A stretch of DNA of 64,000 nucleotides from Candidatus Dactylopiibacterium carminicum (GTDB taxonomy: Bacteria > Pseudomonadota > Gammaproteobacteria > Burkholderiales > Rhodocyclaceae), in NCBI RefSeq assembly GCF_014736495.1, contig NZ_MDUX01000004.1:1-64000 (forward strand), written 5' to 3'. Under the pieces are notes generated by a model, which saw nothing but the letters and a program-made list of their open reading frames with translations, searched no databases and was not told the origin of the DNA. The position numbers and the translations under genes were made by a program. The first letter of the stretch is position 1. Every line of letters starts with the position of its first letter. Below are positions 8,337 through 16,376 of this stretch, piece after piece.

Positions 8337-9107
8337 TCATGCGCGCAGGGTCGCCCCGCCATCGACGTAGAGATCGCTCATCGCGATGTGCCCGGCCTGC
8401 TCCGACAGCAGGAACATCACCGCGCCGGCAATATCCTCCGGGGTGGCCAGCTTGCCCAGCGGAATGCCTGCCTTGTAGATCTCCGGCAGCCCCGCGATGA
8501 CGCGGCGCGCGCCGTCGCCGTCGGTCCACATGCCGGTCTGCATCGGCGTCAGCGTGGAACCGGGCGCCACGATGTTGCAGCGGATGCCCAGCGGCGCGAG
8601 CTCCAGCCCGAGGCAGCGGGTAAACATCGTGGCGGCGGCCTTGGAGGCGGCATACGCCGCCATGCCGTGGCGCGGCACGCCCGCCGCGTTGGAACTGACC
8701 GTCACCAGGGCGCCGCGCCGGCGCGGCTTCATCACGCGGGCCAGCGCGCGCGACACATGGAAGACGCCATCGGCATTGACCGCGAACACGCGCCGCCATT
8801 CGGCATCGTCGATCGTGTCGATGGTCCCGCTCTGCAACACCCCGGCCACATTCACGCCGAAACCGATGGGGCCGATCTCGCGCTCGACCCGCTCCACCAG
8901 GGCGTCGACCGCCGCCGCATCGGCCACGTCCAGCGCCGCGGCATGCGCGGCCGGCGCCTCCGCCTGTGCGGCCAGTGCCGGCGCAAGCAGATCGGTCGCC
9001 ACCACCACGCTGCCGCTGGCCCGCAGCAGGCGCACCAGGGCCGCGCCGATGCCGCCGCCCGCGCCGGTCACCAGGGCGACCGTGCCTTCGAACCCACTCA
9101 GTCGCAT
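8337..9107 (-). CDS. entA: 2,3-dihydro-2,3-dihydroxybenzoate dehydrogenase
   Basis: This NAD-dependent short-chain dehydrogenase makes 2,3-dihydroxybenzoate, the catechol precursor. The 256-residue protein shows the Rossmann motif VTGAGGGIG, NVAGV, the active-site S...Y-x-x-x-K (VSSNAAG and AAYAASKAA) and the EntA-type C-terminal stretch NIVAPGSTLTPMQ...KAGIPLGKLATPEDIA. It lies in the order entC-entE-isochorismatase-entA, as in enterobactin and bacillibactin loci. This separates it from unspecialised dehydrogenases. Confidence 0.94.
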   Translation of the reverse strand: MRLSGFEGTVALVTGAGGGIGAALVRLLRASGSVVVATDLLAPALAAQAEAPAAHAAALDVADAAAVDALVERVEREIGPIGFGVNVAGVLQSGTIDTIDDAEWRRVFAVNADGVFHVSRALARVMKPRRRGALVTVSSNAAGVPRHGMAAYAASKAAATMFTRCLGLELAPLGIRCNIVAPGSTLTPMQTGMWTDGDGARRVIAGLPEIYKAGIPLGKLATPEDIAGAVMFLLSEQAGHIAMSDLYVDGGATLRA

Positions 9108-9144
9108 CGGAACTCCATCCAGGCCAGGAGGCCGTTGTCGACCG

Positions 9145-9780
9145 TCATTGCAGGGCCTCCAGCAAGGCGTCGGTAGTCATCGGCATGCCACAGGTGCGCG
9201 CGATCCAGCGCAGCGCCCCCTGGTGATCCTCGCGCGAGAAATCGGCGACGGCGTCCGCGGCAATGAAGGGCTCGATGTCGCGCTGGAAAGCCTCGGCCAC
9301 CGTGGCGGTGCAGCCGATGTGCGCATACACGCCGGTCACCAGCAGCTGATCCCGCCCGCGCACGCGCATCAGCGTCTCCAGATTGCTGCGCTGGAAGGCA
9401 CTGTAGCGGTGTTTGACCAGCACGTGCTCGCCGGCCCGCGGCGCCAGTTCGGCGACGATCGCCTCGTGCTCGGGCAGCGCGCTCATGCCCGGCCCCCACA
9501 GATCGGCCTGCAGGCCGCGGTCGCGGCGATCCTGGTTGCCGTGCTGGGCGGTGTAGAACACCGGCACCTCCAGCGCGCGGCAGTGTTCGAGCAGGCGCGC
9601 GATGTTGGCGATGGCCGGCGCCAGCGGCGCTGCATCGGCGGTGTAAGGCCGCAGGAAGTAGCGTTGCATGTCGTGCACCAGCAGCGCCAGGCGCCCGGCC
9701 TGCGGCCGCCAGGGCGCGCGCGGCGTGGGCAGTTCGGCCTGCGTGGGCAGGGCATAGGGGGGAATGACGGGCAGGCCCAT
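9145..9780 (-). CDS. entB: Isochorismatase (EntB N-terminal domain only)
   Basis: This enzyme hydrolyses isochorismate to 2,3-dihydro-2,3-dihydroxybenzoate and pyruvate. The 211-residue protein contains VHDMQRYFL with the catalytic Asp, FYTAQHGNQ, the KHRYSAF segment with the Lys, and TGVYAHIGCTATVAEAF with the family Cys. E. coli EntB has a further C-terminal aryl carrier domain of about 75 residues. This protein ends before it, and a separate carrier is encoded at 16116-16376 in the opposite operon. Its start shares one base with the entE stop. Confidence 0.93.
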   Translation of the reverse strand: MGLPVIPPYALPTQAELPTPRAPWRPQAGRLALLVHDMQRYFLRPYTADAAPLAPAIANIARLLEHCRALEVPVFYTAQHGNQDRRDRGLQADLWGPGMSALPEHEAIVAELAPRAGEHVLVKHRYSAFQRSNLETLMRVRGRDQLLVTGVYAHIGCTATVAEAFQRDIEPFIAADAVADFSREDHQGALRWIARTCGMPMTTDALLEALQ

Positions 9781-11441
9781 CAGGACTCCTTCTGTTGCGA
9801 AAGATATTTCTCGCGCAGTTGCGCGCGCAGTTCGCGGCGGCTGATCTTGCCCACCGCCGTGGTCTCGAAGGCATCGACGAAGACGATCTGGTCCGGCACC
9901 TTGAAGGCGGCCAGCCCGCGCTCGCGCATCCAGGCCTTCAATGCCGGCGGCCGCGGGCGCTCGCCGCGCGGGATGATGAAGGCACAGCTGCGCTCGCCGA
10001 GATACTCGTCGGGAACCGACACTACCACGGCATCGAACACGCCCGGGTTGGCCAGCAGATGGTCTTCGATCTCCTCGGCCGAGATCTTCTCACCGGCGCG
10101 GTTGATGTGGTCGGTCGCCCTGCCCTGCACCACCAGATAGCCGCCGGGCAGACGCTGCACCACGTCGCCGGTGCGATAGTAGCCGTCCGCGGTGAAGCTG
10201 CGTGCATTGGCCGCGTCGTCATTGTGGTAGCCACGGATGGTGTACGGCCCGCGCGTCAGCAGATAGCCGCTGGCGCCATCCGGCACGGAATTGCCCAGGT
10301 CATCGACCACCAGCACCTCATCGTCCGGGCTGATCGGCCGCCCCTGCGTATTCACGATGATCTCCGCGGGATCATCCAGGCGCGTGTAATTGACCAGGCC
10401 CTCGGCCATGCCGAACACCTGCTGCAGCGTGCAGCCCAGCCCGGCGATCACACGGTTGGCGGCCTCCGGCACCAGTTTCGCGCCGCCGACCTGCACGACC
10501 CGCAGCGAAGACAGGTCATGCGTGCTCTTCGGCGCGGCATCCGCCCACAGCAAGGCTAGCGGCGGCACCAGGCCGACGGCGGTGACGCGCTCGCGCGCGA
10601 TCAGCGGGAAAGCGGCATCGGGGCCCGGGCCGGGGCTGAGCACCACGCGCGCGCCGGCATGCAGGGCGCCGAGCCAGCCCGGGGAGCTCATCGGGAAATT
10701 GTGTGCTGCCGGCAAGGCCACCATATAGACGCTGTCGTGGTCGATGCCGCACAGCTCGTTGCTCGCCCGGAAGCTGTAGATGTAGTCGTCGTGCGTGCGC
10801 GGAATCAGCTTGGACAGGCCGGTGCTGCCCCCGGAAATCTGCAGGAAGGCCACCGACCGGGGGTCCGGATCGGCCGGCAGCGTGGCCGGCTCCCCCGCCA
10901 GCGCGGACAGGGCGATGAATTCCTCGGCCTCGCCGGCGATCACCACATGCGCCACGGCAGGCACTTCGGCGCGCAGGGCGCGCGCCAGCGCGCGGTGATC
11001 GAAACCCTCGTGCAGCCCGGCGGTGATGTAGGCGCTGGCCTCGGCCTTGCGCGCGAAATGCGCGAGTTCGGTGATGCGGTGCGCGGGCAGCACGTACACC
11101 GGCACCATGCCGGCACGGAACAGGCCGCACACCACGGCGATGAATTCGGGCACGTTGCCCAGCTGCACCAGCACCCGGTCCCCGGGGCGCAGCCCCAGCG
11201 CCAGCAGGCCGGCGCCGATGCGTCCGGCCTCCCGCCACAGTTGTGCGTAAGTCCAGCGGACATCGCCGCCGATCACCGCGACGTCGTCGGCAAAGCGTTC
11301 GGCGCGGTCGCACAGGAAGCCGGGCATGGTTTCATCGCGCCAGTAGCCGGCGGCGCGATAGCGCGCAACCAGCGCTTCAGGCCAGACCTGGCGCAACGGC
11401 ACGCGGGCGGCCACGGAAGTATCGTTCATCTGCTGATTCAA
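9780..11441 (-). CDS. entE: 2,3-dihydroxybenzoate-AMP ligase
   Basis: This stand-alone adenylation enzyme activates 2,3-dihydroxybenzoate and loads it on the aryl carrier protein. The 553-residue protein has the core motifs [22 protein letters not shown], split by the P-loop, [10 protein letters not shown] (typical of aryl-acid ligases), [39 protein letters not shown] and the catalytic Lys in [12 protein letters not shown]. The His-Asn in AHNF replaces the amino-acid-binding Asp of NRPS domains, which supports an aryl acid substrate. Its ATG overlaps the entC stop by four bases. Confidence 0.95.
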   Translation of the reverse strand: MNQQMNDTSVAARVPLRQVWPEALVARYRAAGYWRDETMPGFLCDRAERFADDVAVIGGDVRWTYAQLWREAGRIGAGLLALGLRPGDRVLVQLGNVPEFIAVVCGLFRAGMVPVYVLPAHRITELAHFARKAEASAYITAGLHEGFDHRALARALRAEVPAVAHVVIAGEAEEFIALSALAGEPATLPADPDPRSVAFLQISGGSTGLSKLIPRTHDDYIYSFRASNELCGIDHDSVYMVALPAAHNFPMSSPGWLGALHAGARVVLSPGPGPDAAFPLIARERVTAVGLVPPLALLWADAAPKSTHDLSSLRVVQVGGAKLVPEAANRVIAGLGCTLQQVFGMAEGLVNYTRLDDPAEIIVNTQGRPISPDDEVLVVDDLGNSVPDGASGYLLTRGPYTIRGYHNDDAANARSFTADGYYRTGDVVQRLPGGYLVVQGRATDHINRAGEKISAEEIEDHLLANPGVFDAVVVSVPDEYLGERSCAFIIPRGERPRPPALKAWMRERGLAAFKVPDQIVFVDAFETTAVGKISRRELRAQLREKYLSQQKES

Positions 11442-12595
11442 CCCTTGTCGGAAAGGGCCTGCTCATCGTCGATGCCGAGTGCGTTCAGCATCGCCATGAA
11501 CTTGCCCGCGGTTTCATCCACCTCGGCCTCGGGCCTGGATTCGGCCACGATCCCCGCCCCGGCGAACAGGCGCAGCGCGGTGCCCTGCACATGCGCGCAG
11601 CGGATCGCCACATACCAGTCGCCATCGCCTTCGGCATCGGTCCAGCCGACGGCACCGGCATAGAACCCGCGCGCCACCGGTTCCAGCGTCTGGATGGCCG
11701 CCAGCGCGGGCTCGCGCGGCGTGCCGCAGACTGCGGGCGTGGGATGCAACAGTCCGGCCAGTTCGGCGGCCGACACCGCGGCATCCTTCAGCGTGCCCGT
11801 GATGCGCGTGCCCAGATGCCACATCGTCGCGGTCGCATGCAGGCCGGGGCGTTCGGGCGCGTCCAGTTCGCCGCACAAGGGCTTCAGCGCCTCGACGATG
11901 GCATCGACCACATAGCGGTGTTCGTCCAGATCCTTGGCCGAGGCCAGCAGCCTTTCCGCGATGCGCGCATCCTCGGCGGGATCGGCGCTGCGGCGTGCCG
12001 ATCCGGCCAGCGGATGGGAAACGATGGCCGTGCCGCGACGCGAAATCAGCAACTCGGGAGAAGCCCCCACCAGCCAGGCCGGCTCCCGCTCCTCCGCGAC
12101 GGGCAATGGCGCCACGTAGGTCGCCACGCTGGCATCCCGCCCCAGGCGCGCGGCCAGCGCGCGGGGATTCACCGGCTGCGCGGCCTGCGCATGCAGGCTG
12201 CGCGCAAGCACCACCTTGCACGGAGCGCCAGCCGCTGCCTGCAGACGCACCAGCGCCTGCGCAACGGCATCCGCATAGGCCGCGGCCGGCGGCTCGGCCA
12301 CGATCTCCCCGGCCAGCACGGGCAGCGGCCCGCGCCCATGCAGATCGGGCGTCGTCAGTTGCTCCGGCTGGAATAAGGCATCGTCCGCATGCGGATCGAA
12401 TGGCAGGGCCCCCACCAGCAGGGCCGGCCCGCTGCGCGGCGTGGCGAAGAAGGTGCGCACCCTTGCCGCCAGGGTCGCCGCCGGCCCGGCGGGCAGCCTC
12501 GTCCGGCAGCCCGTGGCTTCCAGGGAACGCAACGGAGCCTGCAACAGGAACAACGACGCCACTTCGGCGGCGCCGGAAAACCGCATGTCACTCAT
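11438..12595 (-). CDS. entC: Isochorismate synthase
   Basis: This enzyme converts chorismate to isochorismate, the first committed step to 2,3-dihydroxybenzoate. The 385-residue product has the chorismate-binding fold: KVVLARSL, SPELLISRRG, HPLAGSARR, KDLDEHRYVVD, LHPTPAVCGTPR and YAGAVGWTDAEGDGDWYVAIRCA. The HPLAGS, CGTP and final glutamates belong to the active site of the EntC/MenF class. It is the first gene of the leftward operon, and a Fur-box-like site lies about 150 bases upstream. Confidence 0.94.
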   Translation of the reverse strand: MSDMRFSGAAEVASLFLLQAPLRSLEATGCRTRLPAGPAATLAARVRTFFATPRSGPALLVGALPFDPHADDALFQPEQLTTPDLHGRGPLPVLAGEIVAEPPAAAYADAVAQALVRLQAAAGAPCKVVLARSLHAQAAQPVNPRALAARLGRDASVATYVAPLPVAEEREPAWLVGASPELLISRRGTAIVSHPLAGSARRSADPAEDARIAERLLASAKDLDEHRYVVDAIVEALKPLCGELDAPERPGLHATATMWHLGTRITGTLKDAAVSAAELAGLLHPTPAVCGTPREPALAAIQTLEPVARGFYAGAVGWTDAEGDGDWYVAIRCAHVQGTALRLFAGAGIVAESRPEAEVDETAGKFMAMLNALGIDDEQALSDKG

Positions 12596-12744
12596 CGATC
12601 ACCCACCTCCAGGCAGCTGCAACGAATACCCGCATGGGCAAACTGGCGAGGCAAAGCTTGTCGCGCGGATTGCGCGGCGACGCCCGCACAGACCGATTCC
12701 GGATGCCCGGGGCCTGGGCAAGCAGCCTGCGGAAAATTATAAAT

Positions 12745-12763
12745 GGAAATAATTTTCATTACT
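12745..12763. promoter_or_regulatory. Fur-box-like site nearer entC
   Basis: GGAAATAATTTTCATTACT matches 12 of 19 positions of the Fur consensus (GATAATGATAATCATTATC) and sits in an AT-rich stretch within a GC-rich region. It lies in the 373-base divergent spacer, on the entC side. The siderophore context makes Fur control likely; binding is inferred. Confidence 0.65.
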
Positions 12764-12857
12764 TATGCGACGGAAACGGACGCCCCGTAAAAGTTCGTAA
12801 GCACGGCATTTCGCGGCCGGCCGCAGCTTCCCTGGGGCGGAAGCCAGTGGTATAAAT

Positions 12858-12876
12858 GATAACCACTCTCATTAAC
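12858..12876. promoter_or_regulatory. Fur-box-like site nearer the YncE-like gene
   Basis: GATAACCACTCTCATTAAC matches 13 of 19 Fur consensus positions, with conserved outer halves GATAA and TCATTA. It lies 92 bases before the start of the rightward operon. Together with the site at 12745 it could co-ordinate both divergent siderophore operons with iron. Confidence 0.68.
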
Positions 12877-12968
12877 AAGTGACAGCGAATTTTGCCGACG
12901 GCGTCCTCCGGGCTCCCCGCGCAACAAGGAACTCTCCCTTCCATGCAACACCTTTTCCAGGAGCACAC

Positions 12969-14435
12969 ATGAAGCACAGCCCCTTCTCGTTCCACGGCCC
13001 CGTTCGTGCCGCGGCACGCATCGCCCTGCTCGCGCCATTTACGGTACTCATAGCGGCGGGCGCCCACGCGGCGACGCCCTTCGACACGCCGGACACCGGT
13101 TTCAAGGGTCGCGTCATGGTTGACACGCCGGTGGTGGTGCCTGGCACCGAGGTCAAGCTGGCTGGCCGTGACTTCAAGCCGGGGCAGGAGATCCGCCTGA
13201 CCTATGGCGGCCTCGCGCTGGGCAGCGGCCAGCCCGTGGTGGTCGGCGCCGACGGCACGTTCCGCGCCGAATTCAGCGTCCCGGCGGACGCGCCGATCGG
13301 CCAGCATTCGGTGGTGGTGAGCGCGCTCAAGCCCGCCGCCGCGCTGATCCACACACTCAAGGTGTCGCCGGATGTGGCCCTCTCGGGCGAGGACCGCTTC
13401 GCCATGACTGCGCAGAAGGTGGTGCCGGGGCTTTATCAGTCGGCCTATTCGTCCAAGAACAATGCCATCTACGTCACTTCCGCCGTCGGCCGTCCGCCGG
13501 TCAACCAGACCCAGCTGGTCAAGCTCGACGCGAAGACCCTGGAGATCGCCAAGGCGGTGACGCCCGCCGCGGCGCCGGCCTTGCCGGCAGGCGGTGCGGG
13601 ACGCCCGGGCGGCAACGCGCCGCGCGATCCCGGCCTGTTCGCCGTGTATGGCGTTGCCGTGGACGATGTCAATGGCAACGTCTGGGTCACCAACACGCGC
13701 CAGAACACCGTGGCCGTGTATCGCCAGTCCGACCTCACGCTGCTCAAGCAGTTCGAGCCCGGCCTGGTGCCGCACGCCCGTGACGTGCAGGTCGACGAAA
13801 AGGCGGGCAAGGTCTACACCTCCGCGTTCGGCACGCCGAATGTCGCCGTCTTCGATGCCAAGAAGCTGGAGTTCGTCAAGAACATCGAGATCAAGACCAC
13901 CATCGCTGCCGGCGGCCCCGGCGGCGGTGCGCCCAAGGCGTTCTCGCCGCTGAGCCTGAAGCTCGATTCGACGAACCACAAGCTCTATACCGTGAGCATG
14001 AGCACCAATGAAGCCGCCGTCATCGACACGCAGGCTGGCGAAGTCGAGAAGGTGTTCCCGGTCGAGGGCGCCCTGTCCGCCATCGGCGTGGCCTTCCATG
14101 CCAAGACCAACCGCCTGCTGGTCGCCGCCCAGGGCTCCGACAACCTGCTGATCGTCGATCTCGCCTCCGGCAAGACGCTGCACGACGTGAAGGTGGGCGC
14201 CGGCTCCCTGAACGTGGCGGTCGATGCCGGCCGTGGCTGGGCCTATGTATCCAACCGCGCGGCCGGTACCGTGACCGTGGTGGACATGGACGGCAAGATC
14301 GTCGCCAACCTGCCGGGAGGCTCCTATCCGAATCACGTTGCCGACGATGGCAAGGGCACGATCTATCTGATCAACAAGACCCGCGGCAGCGAGGACCCCG
14401 AAGGCGACCGTGTCACGCGCATCACGCCGCGCTGA
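12969..14435 (+). CDS. Secreted YncE-like beta-propeller protein, Fur-associated
   Basis: The 488-residue protein has a signal peptide (cleavage near AHAATP). A short Ig/IPT-like domain follows (about residues 40-130: VVVPGTEVKLAGRDFKPGQ...). A YVTN/YncE-type propeller then runs from about residue 160 to the end. The propeller shows repeated blade motifs such as NNAIYVTS, GNVWVTNTRQNTVAVY, GKVYTSAFGTPNVAVFD, NRLLVAAQGSDNLLIVD and GWAYVSNRAAGTVTVVDMDG. E. coli YncE is a periplasmic iron-regulated protein beside a TonB receptor, and this gene is likewise iron-associated. ATG 12969 has AGGAG six bases upstream and directly precedes the signal peptide. Its exact role is unknown. Confidence 0.85.
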   Translation: MKHSPFSFHGPVRAAARIALLAPFTVLIAAGAHAATPFDTPDTGFKGRVMVDTPVVVPGTEVKLAGRDFKPGQEIRLTYGGLALGSGQPVVVGADGTFRAEFSVPADAPIGQHSVVVSALKPAAALIHTLKVSPDVALSGEDRFAMTAQKVVPGLYQSAYSSKNNAIYVTSAVGRPPVNQTQLVKLDAKTLEIAKAVTPAAAPALPAGGAGRPGGNAPRDPGLFAVYGVAVDDVNGNVWVTNTRQNTVAVYRQSDLTLLKQFEPGLVPHARDVQVDEKAGKVYTSAFGTPNVAVFDAKKLEFVKNIEIKTTIAAGGPGGGAPKAFSPLSLKLDSTNHKLYTVSMSTNEAAVIDTQAGEVEKVFPVEGALSAIGVAFHAKTNRLLVAAQGSDNLLIVDLASGKTLHDVKVGAGSLNVAVDAGRGWAYVSNRAAGTVTVVDMDGKIVANLPGGSYPNHVADDGKGTIYLINKTRGSEDPEGDRVTRITPR

Positions 14436-14554
14436 CGGCAGGGCCTGGGAGCCTTGTTCAATGTCTTCCATATGCCATGAAAACCCCTCCCCAGCCGGAG
14501 GATCAGGTTTGCACACCTGATCCGCTTCAGAGGCGCAAGGCAGTGCCTTGCGAA

Positions 14555-14646
14555 CTCCCTCTTCCCGCCCCCTTATCAGGGGAGAGAGTTCGCTCCGGCA
14601 CGATCTGGTTTACTCCTCTCCTGATAAGGGGAGGCCGGGAGGAGTT
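14555..14646. repeat. Imperfect inverted repeat in the spacer after the YncE-like gene
   Basis: The arm CCCCTTATCAGGGGAGAG (14569-14586) faces CTCTCCTGATAAGGGG (about 14615-14631). The similarity extends outward into AACTCC.../...GGAGTT. The pair lies in the roughly 350-base spacer between the propeller and MFS genes. It looks like two inverted copies of a dispersed intergenic repeat rather than a simple terminator, because no T-run follows. Confidence 0.6.
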
Positions 14647-14723
14647 TTACGCAGCGTCCCAACCATACTGCTGCCAGATTTATGACAATGAAAAGACTTT
14701 GAACCAGCTCTGAGAGCATGCAA

Positions 14724-14759
14724 CGCATCGCGCCGGAACCCATCCGGCGCGATGCGCTT
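14724..14759 (+). terminator. Strong hairpin upstream of the MFS exporter gene
   Basis: A perfect 13-bp stem (CGCATCGCGCCGG / CCGGCGCGATGCG) with a seven-base loop is followed by CTTT. The stem is strong but the T-run is short. It may terminate the propeller-gene transcript only partly, or stabilise a processed end. It lies only 25 bases before the MFS start codon. Confidence 0.5.
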
Positions 14760-14784
14760 TCCAGCCTGTCGAGGACGCTTGCCA

Positions 14785-16119
14785 ATGGCCGTGTGCCATG
14801 CTGTCTTGCATTCCGACTTTCGCCGAAACCCAGTGAGTACGAACCACACGCCTCCCGCCGAACGCGCTACCAGCCCGCTCCCGCCGTCCTCCGCGCCGGA
14901 GCGGGCGTTGCGCCTGCCCGTCCTGATGTTCGCCGCGCTGGCGGGCAGCATGGCGATGATGGCCTATGTCGCCGTGATTGGTCCGGCCGCGCGCGAACTC
15001 GGCCTGCCGGAGTGGGTGCCGGGGCTGTCGATCACCATCGGCGGCGTTTTCTGGATGGCGCTTGCGCGCTGGTGGGGCGGCGTGAGTGACCGCCATGGCC
15101 GCAAACCGGTGCTGCTGATCGGGTTTGCGGTATTCGCCCTGACCTATTTCGTTCTCGCCGCGGGCGTCGACATGGCGCTGCGCCAGCAGATGAGCATCCT
15201 CGCCACGATCGCGCTGCTCATCCTCACCCGTGCCTTGATCGGCGCGGTCTATGCAGCCGTGCCGCCCACCACCGCGGCGCTGATCGCCGATTGCACGCCG
15301 CCCCCGCAACGCCCTGCCCGCATGGCCAAGCTTGGCTCCGCCAACGCCGTCGGCATGGTGCTCGGCCCTGCTGTGGCCGGCGGGCTGGCGGCCTGGGATC
15401 TCGGACTGGCTTTCCATGCCGCCGCGGCCCTGCCCGTGCTGGCGCTGCTCGCCGTGTTCCTCGGCGTCCCGCGCCGCACCGACGGCACCTCGTCCGGCGG
15501 CCCCCGTCCGGCCAGTGGCGTGCGGCTGTTCGATCCACGCCTGCGCCTGGCCAGCGCGACGGCGCTGATCGCCATGTCCTCGGTCGCCGTCGCCCAGGTC
15601 CTGGTGGGATTCGTCGCCATCGACCGCCTGCAGCTCGATGCGCTCGGCGGCGCCCGCGCCGCCGGCCTGGCATTGTCGGCCGTGGGCGTTGCGCAGATCG
15701 TCGCGCAGCAGTTCGTCATCCGCCTGAAGGCCATGCCGCTGAACCGCTGGCTCTGGCTCGGAGCCTCGATCGCCGGCGCGGGCTTCGCCTGCGTGCCCAT
15801 GGTGACGACGCAGGGCCAGTTGCTGGCAAGCTATGCCGTGGCCGCCTTCGGCATGGGCCTCGTCTTTCCGGCCTTCCAGGCCATGGCCGCCAATGCCGTG
15901 CAGAAACACGAGCAAGGCGCGGCCGCCGGCACGATCTCCACCGCCCAGGGCCTGGGCATGGTGGTGGCGCCGCTGGCCGGCACCCTGCTGTACCGGATCG
16001 CGCCCGGCCTGCCCTATCTGCTCATCGGCGCCCTGCTGCTGGGCCTGGCCCTGTTCGCCGGGCTGCGCCGCGCCACCGTTCCCCCTTCTGAACCCACTTC
16101 TCCCCAAGCACAGCCATGA
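14785..16119 (+). CDS. MFS transporter, probable siderophore exporter (EntS-like)
   Basis: Predicted 12-helix inner-membrane exporter. The 444-residue product has the MFS loop motif GGVSDRHGRKPVLL between helices 2 and 3, a long charged loop near the middle (RRTDGTSSGGPRP) and a second helix bundle ending LLLGLALFAGLRR. ATG 14785 has GAGGA about nine bases upstream and is preferred. An earlier in-frame ATG at 14752 lies inside a hairpin, and a GTG at 14833 lacks a binding site. Its stop overlaps the carrier-protein start (ATGA). This places it in the siderophore operon, where E. coli has EntS. Confidence 0.85.
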   Translation: MAVCHAVLHSDFRRNPVSTNHTPPAERATSPLPPSSAPERALRLPVLMFAALAGSMAMMAYVAVIGPAARELGLPEWVPGLSITIGGVFWMALARWWGGVSDRHGRKPVLLIGFAVFALTYFVLAAGVDMALRQQMSILATIALLILTRALIGAVYAAVPPTTAALIADCTPPPQRPARMAKLGSANAVGMVLGPAVAGGLAAWDLGLAFHAAAALPVLALLAVFLGVPRRTDGTSSGGPRPASGVRLFDPRLRLASATALIAMSSVAVAQVLVGFVAIDRLQLDALGGARAAGLALSAVGVAQIVAQQFVIRLKAMPLNRWLWLGASIAGAGFACVPMVTTQGQLLASYAVAAFGMGLVFPAFQAMAANAVQKHEQGAAAGTISTAQGLGMVVAPLAGTLLYRIAPGLPYLLIGALLLGLALFAGLRRATVPPSEPTSPQAQP

Positions 16120-16376
16120 ACACAAACCCCGCCACTTCCGCCGCACTCACGCTGGACACCATGCGCGCCGAAATCGCCAGGATCATCCATGAATCCCCGC
16201 AGGATATCGGCCTGGACGACAACCTCATGGACTGGGGGCTGGACTCCCTGCGCCTGCTCAACCTCATCACCGAGTGGAACCGGACGGGACTGCAGCTGGA
16301 CATCTCCGAACTGGCCGGACAGCTCACCCTCAACGCCATGTGGCAAGTCATCAGCAAGCGTCAGGCACGGACATGA
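16116..16376 (+). CDS. Free-standing aryl carrier protein (EntB C-terminal domain equivalent)
   Basis: This 86-residue carrier protein would hold 2,3-dihydroxybenzoate on a phosphopantetheine arm between EntE and the condensation domain of the synthetase. The attachment motif DNLMDWGLDSLRLL contains the expected GLDS serine. This motif closely resembles that in the C-terminal domain of EntB and not a fatty-acid carrier. The partner isochorismatase at 9145-9780 lacks this domain, so the usual EntB fusion is split into two genes here. Both ends overlap neighbours by four bases. Confidence 0.93.
   Translation: MNTNPATSAALTLDTMRAEIARIIHESPQDIGLDDNLMDWGLDSLRLLNLITEWNRTGLQLDISELAGQLTLNAMWQVISKRQART

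Noticed and set aside
12874..12885. Possible fourth copy of the CTGTCACTTTTC motif upstream of entC (CTGTCACTTGTT on the minus strand)
   Set aside because: Only 10 of 12 positions match, and at the required 11-base spacing the second block reads TTAT instead of CACA. It also overlaps a Fur-box-like site. I do not count it.
14752..14784. ATG at 14752 as start of the MFS exporter
   Set aside because: It lies inside a perfect 13-bp hairpin and lacks a ribosome binding site; ATG 14785 has GAGGA upstream.
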